Assembly: GCA_951230915.1 (NCBI GenBank)
Contig: OX579639.1
Span: 1,054,001-1,118,000 of the forward strand
DNA from: Antitrichia curtipendula
Taxonomy: Eukaryota; Streptophyta; Bryopsida; Hypnales; Leucodontaceae
Length of the DNA: 64,000 nucleotides
Direction: 5' to 3'
This document shows, piece by piece, positions 56,001-64,000 of the stretch (position 1 is the first letter of the stretch; each line of letters starts with the position of its first letter). The notes beneath the pieces are model-generated. The model ran no database searches. It was not told the DNA's origin and worked only from the letters and a program-made list of their open reading frames with translations. The position numbers were made by a program, and so were the translations under genes.

Positions 56001-56957
56001 CTTTCAATAATAGATTTTTTTTTAATAAGCTCTAAGTTAATTATTGCATGGTAAAGTAGCCCTCTAGAGACCCAAGTAGAAACCTCAATTTATTTCTAAT
56101 GGGGATTTCCTTGTATATGTTCTTTGTCCTCTACTCAATGCACTAATAGTTTACATTTCAAATTCATTTGGGAGGTTGATTCTATGACAATATTTATGTT
56201 TTATGTCAATATCGAAGACTTCTTCTATATTTGAGAATTTCTCAAGATTGTCCATTTACATTCATCAAAAATCTTTTGCCAATCCTTTCTATCAAGGAAT
56301 TTCTCACTCATTGTAGGTCTAAAAAACAAATTTCTTCCTTCTTTGGCACCATCTTTGGTAGATTTTCTTTCCATGTAACTACTTTTTTGTAAATTATGAT
56401 TCTTTAACTTGAAAACCATTGTTTGAAAAAAATCCTATCCATTTTTTAGGAAGATTTGGGAGTGTAATTATGGCTTGAATATGCATTACGTGAAATTGCT
56501 TCTTTAGTCATGCATTACACTCTTTATTATATTCCAATTTTTAGATGGTGTTTTATGTCAATGAATGTTCTTGTGATGAGGTGTTTTTGTAAAAAATTGC
56601 CCTCTTTGTTGGTCTCCAAAACCCTCATTGAAGCATTTTATGTTTGTAGAACAATGTCTTCCTTGAGTATGGGCATTTTCCTAATTAGTGATTCCTTCTC
56701 AATTTTCTAAAATAATAACCAGTTGCAATCCTTGCCAAAGTGAAGAAGTAATTTCATCTATAAATATGGATGAAATTTATATAATGTGAATGAAATGACA
56801 TTCATTCTTCTAAAAGCATATATTTATAGTCATCCAAAAATGAAAATACAACTCTACTAAACAAAATATTTTGGCACTTTTTCTTCAGAATTTTAATTGA
56901 TCTTGTATAGTATAAATGGTAGAGGTCCCAATTGAAATAGCAAAAAGGAAATAGAGA
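53065..56957. other. intergenic DNA, no gene seen
   Basis: GC rises at 53180-53660, with TCCACGTCAGCAC repeated twice near 53270-53300 and a poly-C run at about 53528-53543. The remainder is AT-rich with short random frames only. Confidence 0.45.
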
Positions 56958-56959
56958 TA

Positions 56960-57139
56960 GAACCTCTCTTAGTGCATGGTGTTTAGACCATGCACAAAGA
57001 GAGTTTTGTGCATTCAGAGATGTGTAATAATGGCCACCTAATAGATGTTGGCTCTAACTACATTAGTTTTCAGAAAAGTGCTTGAAATTGGGTCCACCTA
57101 CTAACTCTGTAAGTGACAGTTATGCACTAAGAGAGGTTC
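56960..57139. mobile_element. Stowaway-like MITE-2, uninterrupted copy
   Basis: Terminal GAACCTCTCTTAGTGCAT and ATGCACTAAGAGAGGTTC, flanked by TA on both sides (56958-56959 and 57140-57141). The length is 180 bp. It provides the empty site for the nested insertion in dioxygenase intron 1. Confidence 0.9.
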
Positions 57140-58371
57140 TACCTACATATTGCTAAAAAAAACAATGCCATGAATACCAATGATTTTTTATTCACAAAAT
57201 TTCACCAAAGGTCAAAACTTTAGTTTGTTAGTTTTTTTACAAAACTCGTTATATATGATCTTAAAATACAATTCTCACCAAACAATGCAATATGATCCTT
57301 AGAAATATAGATGTAGATGAAAAATGATTTATAACTTTAATTTTTTTTTTCCTTAATGATTTTCATTAATGATTTTCATCTCTGAAGAATTTTTTCATGT
57401 CCTTAGGAATAAAACTTTCACTCTGGAGAGTTAGAGAATCTAAGGGTAACCCTAGCTAGTCCCTGGTCTTTTCTTTTTTCCCAAATCATTTTTTTGTCGT
57501 CAAATAGTGCCAAACAATCCTTAAGATATGGATGAAAAACAATCAGAATTAGATGCCCCAAACTGAATTCCTAGTCCCCCAAATGGCCTCTTCCCAAAGA
57601 ATTTTGTTGTCGCTCAATTTTTTTTTCTAAAAATCCTCAGGAATAAAACTTTCGCTGGAGTTATCCCATCCCTCCTTCCGTCCCTCCGTCCGTCCGTCCA
57701 TCCGTTCGTCCGTCCCTTGCCTCCCAGGCAACAAGGCAGGCAGCGTTCCGGTCTTTGCTCGTCCACATACAAGTCGTGTGTCGACGCTGGTGGTGTATTT
57801 GTGTCTGCGACTCTTTCTGGTGCACTTGTCTGTTTTGTTTTGTATGTGACCTTCCCGTCGTCGCCACTCCCTCCCTTCCTTCCGCCTTTCATTTTTTCCT
57901 CCTCTTCTCTTGCTTTCTCTTCTCTCGCGGATGAGGACGTTTTGAATTTGGGAAGGAAAGGGATTGATTTTATTTTCATTTTCAGGGTTTGATTGATCTT
58001 CGCGTCGGTGGGGGTGAGTGGGTGAGTGATGGAGGTTTCGGTCGTAATGATGCAGTGAGGAAGAAGAAGAGGAGATCCGATGAAGAATCGAAGGGCTAGG
58101 TCGTGGTGTTCGCAGCGTCCCTCGCAAGCTCCACCCTATGGGATTGGTCAATGCTAGAATAGGGCATTTGGCCTCGGGGTTGCCAGCAATGGCGAGCGGT
58201 TGTTTTGTGGCGGTGAGCGCGAAGACTGCGAAGAGTGTGAAGCGTTTGCAGACTTTGCAGAGCGTGGAGAGTCTGGAGTGTGTGAAGAGTTTGCCGAGTG
58301 TGGAGAGTGTGGAGATTGTGAAGTTTGTGCAGAGTGTGGAGAGTGGAGGTGAATTTTTGTATTAGGGATTA
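57140..58371 (+). promoter_or_regulatory. promoter and leader region of the hAT-derived gene
   Basis: AT-rich to about 57650. Then follow a CCGT tetranucleotide tract (57675-57712), a pyrimidine-rich block (57860-57930) and a GC-rich leader. At 58220-58350 a 9-base theme GTGGAGAGT / GTGAAGAGT repeats many times directly before the start codon. I see no TATA box. The composition suggests a broad, housekeeping-type promoter. Confidence 0.45.
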
Positions 58372-61013
58372 GTGGGGGAGTGGCATCGAGGTCATTTTAT
58401 GGCCAGTCACGCGGAGAGCGAAGTGTCCTCCAAGGCGCTTCAGAAGCGCTACGAGGGCCTGGTGACGGTGCGCAGCAAGGCTATCAAGGGCAAAGGCGCG
58501 TGGTACTGGACACATTTGCTTCCTTTGCTGATTCCCCATCCAGACACCAACCTTCCGAAAGCCGTGAAGCTCCGATGCTCTCTCTGCAATGCCATGTTCT
58601 CGGCTTCCAACCCTTCCCGCACCGCCAGCGAGCATCTCAAGCGCGGCACCTGCCCCAATTTCAATGGCCTGGTGCCCAAGCCGCCATCTTCACAGCCAGG
58701 CCCCAAGCCAGCCTTGGGCCCTCCCCCGTCCCCGACGCGCAAGCGCACTGCGGAAGTCCAGCCGAGCACAGAGCTCGTCGTGTACTCCCACAACCCGCCT
58801 CCCCAAGAACCCCCCGTCACACCCTTGCTCCTTTCCGGCGGGCGCGAGGATCTGGGCGCACTTGCGCAGCTGGAAGACAGCGTGAAGAAGCTCAAGAGCC
58901 CGCGGATGTCTAAACCTCCTGCAGAAGCCGCGCTCAATCTCTTGGCCGAGTGGCTCTACGAGTCGTGCGGGACGGTTTCATTCTCTTGCGTTGAGCATCC
59001 CAAGTTCCAAGCTTTTCTGCATCAACTAGGGTTGCCTCCTGTCAGCCGGCGTTACCTCGCGGGCGCCAAATTGGACGCCAAATTCGAGGAGGTTAAGCAC
59101 GATAGCGAGCTCAAGCTCCGGGACGCGCTCTTCTTCCAGCTCTCTTCCGACGGGTGGAAGAAGAAGAGCATTGGCATGAATGAGAGTTTGATCAACATCA
59201 CGCTGAATCTTCCTAATGGGAGCACGCTCTTCCGCAGTGTTGTGAATGTGAACTCGGGACCTGTGTCGGTCAAGCTCGTGGAAGACACGTTGGCAGAGGC
59301 GGTGATGGCCATTTGTGGACCGGCGCCTGAACGATGCGTGGGGATCGTGGCGGACGCGGATAAGTACACGTTGAAAGCCCTCCAGGGCTTGGAATATCGG
59401 TTCCCGCGCATGGTCACGTTGTCGTGTCAAGCGCAAGCGTTCAGTAATCTGTTGAAAGACTTCAACAAGCATTTGCTGCTGTTTCGATCGGTGGGGAGTG
59501 AATGTATGAAAGTGTCGGCGTTTTTTAATACGCAACCGCAAGCAAGGAATTACCTGCAAAAGTACCAACGCCAGGTGAGAGGGGCTACAAGCTCAGAATT
59601 TGGAGATCGATTGGGATTTGCAAGGGCAGTCGAACCTCTTGAATCCTCTCAATCACCTGGGGTCCCAATGCTCTTTCACTGTGACGTAGTTTGAGGTTCC
59701 CCTACACTGAATGGTAGTGTGCAGGATAGACTCAAACCTCTTTGATCTCTTCTTCACCTGGGGCACAGGTTTCTCACTATTCCATTTTTTGAGTGTGTGA
59801 CAAACGTGCGGCAGGCAAGAGTGCATGCCATTGTAGAATGTACTGCTAGTGAACGACGTGATACAGAGGTTTGAGTGAATGGAAGTGTGCAGGATATTGT
59901 AGGATGTCAATTTAGAGAAGGTCATCATAATGAAGAGGTTTGAGTGTTGTAGATTAATTGTGTCTTTGTTTTGTTTGGCAGGAATATGATTGTGTGAAAT
60001 TGTTGCGGACGCCGCCGGATCCTCAGTTTGCCGATCCCTACTACGCCTACGTGCTGGTGATGCTGGATGACATTGCGAGCTCCGCCCGCGCGCTCCAACA
60101 CACCGTGCTGGACGACCAGTTCTGTCTCCAGTTCCAGGACGATGCGCTGGGTCGGGACGTGACGGATCTGGTGGGCAGCATGCGTTTCTGGTCCGACTTG
60201 GAAGCAGTGCAGCACCTGATCAAGCTGGTGAAGGTGATGGTGAACGACATCGAGACGGAGCGTCCGCTGGTAAGCCAGTGCCTGCCTTTGTGGGACGAGC
60301 TTCGGACCAAAGTGAAGGAGTGGTGCAGCCAGTACGACAAGGACGAGACCCCCACGCAGGAGATCATCGAGAAGCGGTTCAACAAGAATTACCACCCAGC
60401 CTGGGCAGCTTCGTTCATTCTGGACCCTCTCTACTTGATCCGCGACGCGAGCGGGAAGTACTTGCCTCCCTTCCGCTGCCTCACCAGTGAGCAAGAGAAG
60501 GACGTGGACCGGCTCATCACGCGGCTGGTGGCGCGCGAGGAGGCTCACATTGCGCTGCTGGAGCTTATGAAGTGGCGTGCTGAAGGGCTGGACCCGCTGT
60601 ACGCGCAGGCCGTCCAGGTGAAGGAGCGGGACCCGCTCACAGGACGGACGCGCGCGGTGAGCCCGCAGAGCCGAAGACTGGTGTGGGAAACGTGCTTGAG
60701 CGAATTCAAGTCGCTGGGGAAGGTGGCCGTGCGACTCATCTTCCTGCACGCCACCAGCTGCGGGCTCAAGTGCAACTGGTCGTTGTGGCGCTGGGCGTAT
60801 CGGAACGGGAACTCGCGCGTGGCGGTGGAAAAGGCGGAGAAGATGATCTTCATTGCGTCCCATGCGAAGCTGGAGCGCAGGGACTTCTCCAATGAGGAGG
60901 AGAAGGATGCGGAGCTTTTTATGAACGGGAACAGCAGCAATGCCGTGGCTGGGGGGCAGCAGGGGGACAACGATCCCCTGGCCGACGACATTTTCCTGAA
61001 CGCTGGTTTGTAA
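58372..61013 (+). CDS. domesticated hAT-derived protein with BED finger, two exons
   Basis: Exons 58372-59574 and 59982-61013 (GT-AG, phase 0) encode 744 residues, or 735 from the likelier ATG at 58399. It is probably a nuclear DNA-binding protein derived from a hAT transposase. The BED finger is CSLCNAMF...HLKRGTC (Cys69, Cys72, His88, Cys94). The DUF659 core contains SSDGWKKKS (Asp260) and VADADKYTL (Asp328/330). The usual CxxH motif reads SCQAQAF, so the His is lost. In the C-terminal dimerisation region the usual CERNWS reads GLKCNWS, with Lys664 where the catalytic Glu should be. Loss of two conserved sites in an intact, GC-rich, intron-containing frame with no visible terminal repeats argues for a host gene and not an active transposon. 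Exon composition resembles the dioxygenase gene. Confidence 0.85.
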
Positions 61014-62342
61014 AAATGGAAACAGACACACTGGCATGGCTTCGTTCGTGCGGCCACACTGCTACACTCACCCCACCCACGCCTTGTTGATTGAATCTAG
61101 TTTGTGTGTACATTTTGAGGTGGATCTGATTGGGGAGGTCCGTCATCACTTCATTTATTGGACCCACGTAGTAGGACTGAGCACACCACCCTTTGAGACA
61201 GTGGAGGTTATTTGGTTAAAAATCATGGTATTAAGGTCATCAGGTAAACTATTCTTTTCTCTTTTTGAGTTCGCCACCACCAAGCCTTGAGCTTTGGTTT
61301 GGTTTGGTTTTGCAAGCTGAGCTAGCTAGCTGTGCATTATACAGATGATTCATCGATACGGGGGTAACGCATTCTCTCTAGGACAACGTCACGTAAATCA
61401 CATCGGATGCTGTAATTGCCCAAATTTTGCTTATTACATTTTGGCTGGAAGGAAACTTTTCAATCATCACGTCCGAGTGGGTCACTTTCTTTTGTTTTGG
61501 GTCGTCAATCTCAAGCTCGGTTGATGCTTTTGTTTAGTTTTTCTGTATTTGGGTCATCAATCTCAAGCTCGTTATTGGTGACTTCTGGCAGCACGTTTAA
61601 GCTTGTTTGCATTACTCTTCCCTTTGTTGCTGGCTGCATTGTTACGTAGAAAAGAGGTCAGAAATGAGACCAATTTCTGTGACTTGATTTTGAATGCATG
61701 CCGGCCTATTTGATTGTCGTAAACTGTCACGCAGACAACCAGGAAGCAAAATTCAAGGACTACCAGTTTGTTCTGAAAATGATTCTTGCAATTTTATCAA
61801 ATATTGACGCTGAATTTGACACTCCTACTTTCGAGTAGCCAAGTTCCACCATCATGCCGCACTATTGATGTTCACTTACAACAGGTTTTGGTTAGGAGAA
61901 ATGCATTTTTTTAAATCATGACTAAGTTTTGTAGATTTTTTTTCCCAAATAAATAATTAATTGCCAAAATTGAAGTATCTGAGGTGGAAGTATTTGGTAA
62001 TTGCCGAAAAGGAATCTTTCAATTTAATAAACTTCTGATATTGAAGTGTAGATCTTGAAATGTAGGTATAAGGTGGTATCAAATTTTCTTCTCTCAAGCC
62101 AAACAATATGTTTCAATGTTTCAAAGTGGCTTCGGAGGCAAATTATTCAGTGCTTCCAATTTTTGACTTGCATGAACAATCAATCACAAAACATAAAGTA
62201 TTGTAAGATTGTAATTATGAAAACTATTACCCACCTCTGTAAGTTGATTTACTACTTCTAACGTTAGAAGAGTTGTTAATTTAGAGAATGGAAGTAGGCC
62301 ACATGGCAAGTTTTGTCTCGTGATAACTTAAGCCTCTATTGT
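61014..62342. other. 3' flank of the hAT-derived gene
   Basis: 3' UTR and AT-rich downstream DNA. A phrase GGGTCGTCAATCTCAAGCTC / GGGTCATCAATCTCAAGCTC repeats at about 61500 and 61551. No gene is seen. Confidence 0.45.
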
Positions 62343-63920
62343 CAACACCAACCCAATGGCTTTGGTTATGAGAGAATCTTGATGATAATATTTTTAAGAC
62401 TAATTTAACCTTTGAATGGTAGTCTTTATACTTCAAGGAAATCTTGAAGATAACATGTTCAAGATTGATTTAACCCTAGAATGTCAGCCTTATGTTTTCA
62501 TGGAATCTTAACAATAACATCTTTAGGACTTGACTGGCAATCTTTTGGTTTGCAGATAATCTTGAAGATAACATCTCCAAGATTGATTTAACCCTTGGAT
62601 GGCAACCTCTTGGTTTTCAAAGAATCTTGGAGATGTTATTTGCAAGAGTGATTTAACCCTTAGATGACAACCTCTTGGTTTGCAGAGAATCTTGGAGATG
62701 TTATCTCCAAAACTGATTTGACCTTGATTTTCAAATAATCTTAAAGATAACATCTCCAAAATTGATTTGTAGCCTCTTGGTTTCTAGGGAATCTTAACAA
62801 TAACATTTTTAATTTTAATTTCACCCTCCAATCATAACCTCTAGGTTTTCAAAAAAATCTAGAAGATAACATCTTTGCAACTAGTTTAAGCTTCAAATGT
62901 CAACTTCTTGCTTTTCAAAGAATATTGATGATAGTATCTCGAAGACTAATTTAGCCCTGCAATTTGACCTCTTGTTTTTTTATGGAATCTTGACAATAAC
63001 ATCTCCAAGACTAATTTATTCCTTGAATATCAACCTCTCACCTTTTAAGGAATTTTAGGATAACATCTCAAAAAATAATTTAACCCTTGAATGTTTGTAT
63101 CTTTGATGACCATGGTTATGAGAGAATCTTGACAATAATGTTTTAAAGATTAATTTAACCTTCTAATGATAGTCTCTGTACTTCAAGGAAATCTTGAAGA
63201 TAACATCTTCAAGATTGATTTAACCCTAGAATGTCCTCTTTTTGTTTCATAGAATCTTAACAATAACATCTCTAGGACTTGATTGGCAGTCTCTTGTTTT
63301 GCAAAGAATCTTAAAGATAACATCTCTAAGACTGATTTAACCCTTGGATGGCAGCTTCTTGGTTTTCAGAGATGTTTACAGATGTTATCTGCAAGACTGA
63401 TTTGACCCTAGTTTTTAGAGAATCTTGAAGATAACATCTCCAAGACTAATTTAAGCTTTGGATGGCAATTTATAGGTTTTCAAAAAATCTTTAAGATGTT
63501 ATCTCCAAGACTAATTTGACCTTGATTTTCAAAGAATCTTAAAGATAACATCTCCAAGATTGATTTTGTGCCTCTTAATTTCTTCGGGAATCTTGACAAT
63601 AACATTTCTAATTTTCATTTCACCCTCTATTTCACCTTCCAATAGTAACCTCTAGGTTTTCAAAAAATCTAGAAGATAACATCTTTGCAATTGGTTTAAG
63701 CTTCAAATGTCAACTTCTTGCTTTTTATAGAATATTGATGATAGTATCTCAAAGACTAATTTAGCCCTTGAATTTTTATAATCTCTTGATTTTTATGGAA
63801 TCTTGACAATAACATCTTCAAGACCAAATTATCCCTTGAATGTCAACCTCTCACCTTTTAAAAAATTTAAAGATAACATCTCAAAAACTAATTTAATCCT
63901 TAAATGTTTGTCTCTTTGAT
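62343..63920. repeat. satellite-like array with higher-order period
   Basis: Monomers of about 65-80 bp each contain an AATCTTGAAGATAACATCTC core, then CAAGATTGATTTAACCCTTG and an AACCTCTTGGTTTTCA segment. Groups of monomers repeat as a larger unit. GAGAGAATCTTG recurs 750 bp apart (62370 and 63120), GGACTTGACTGGC 749 bp apart, and AGAAGATAACATCTTTGCAA 800 bp apart. The array ends near 63920. Confidence 0.85.
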
Positions 63921-64000
63921 TTTAGAACACACCTAGTTTGTCACTATAAAAATTCATAGATTATTGATACTTTGTCCCAAAAATGCATTCATAATCTCCA

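Noticed and set aside
57627..58151. Minus-strand frames rich in Arg and Gly upstream of the hAT-derived gene
   Set aside because: They arise from the CCGT tetranucleotide tract and the pyrimidine-rich leader. No family motif is present.
59925..61037. Minus-strand 370-residue frame opposite exon 2 of the hAT-derived gene
   Set aside because: Antisense shadow in a GC-rich exon. The plus-strand reading has the recognisable dimerisation region and the splice junction.
62343..63920. CRISPR-like array
   Set aside because: Units vary in both repeat and spacer positions and show a higher-order period. This is a eukaryotic satellite pattern.

Overview
The window is nuclear DNA from a eukaryote with long AT-rich intergenic regions, GC-rich exons, GT-AG introns and plant-type DNA transposons (hAT with DUF659, CACTA, Tc1/mariner, Stowaway-like MITEs). 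A spliced DOXC-type 2-oxoglutarate dioxygenase gene and a short TTTAGGG tract point to a streptophyte. A seed-free land plant or close relative is my best guess. I cannot name the species. I recognise no LTR retrotransposon. Bases 1-166 are an assembly gap.

Layout. (1) 0.5-17 kb: three unrelated genes, all on the minus strand: a hAT transposase (with an upstream BED finger in another frame), a RING-H2 protein and a protein kinase. Each has a TATATAA-type TATA box and, just upstream of it, a minisatellite built on GGGCGGGGACTC. Degenerate T-rich tandem repeats lie between the units. A 1,235 bp Tc1/mariner remnant is inserted at 6.4-7.6 kb. The RING gene is cut by one in-frame TAG, and the kinase appears frameshifted near its N-terminus. 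(2) 17-22.4 kb: a coiled-coil gene remnant and a degenerate plus-strand kinase of the same family as the intact one. The degenerate kinase is split by a 1,938 bp CACTA element with an ATT target duplication. The CACTA carries a long hairpin and a tRNA-derived SINE-like insert. (3) 22-30 kb: AT-rich DNA with two MITEs and little coding signal. (4) 30-34.7 kb: a retroelement-like gene with a PCIF1-like methyltransferase-fold domain, RNase H, a zinc motif and a restriction-like endonuclease domain, but no visible reverse transcriptase. Two related foldback MITEs flank it. (5) 35-57 kb: the four-exon dioxygenase gene (40.25-47.06 kb) with MITE-rich introns, plus several inverted-repeat elements. 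(6) 58.4-61.0 kb: a two-exon, GC-rich hAT-derived gene that has lost catalytic residues and looks domesticated. (7) 62.3-63.9 kb: a satellite-like array with palindromic monomers and a roughly 750-800 bp higher-order period.

Two features stand out. One is the promoter module (GC minisatellite plus TATA) shared by three mobile-style genes of different function. The other is the RT-less PCIF1-like/RNase H/endonuclease gene. Two genes look like ordinary host genes: the dioxygenase, likely acting on a small hormone or secondary metabolite, and the hAT-derived nuclear protein. Most of the rest is transposon or transposon-associated material at different stages of decay.
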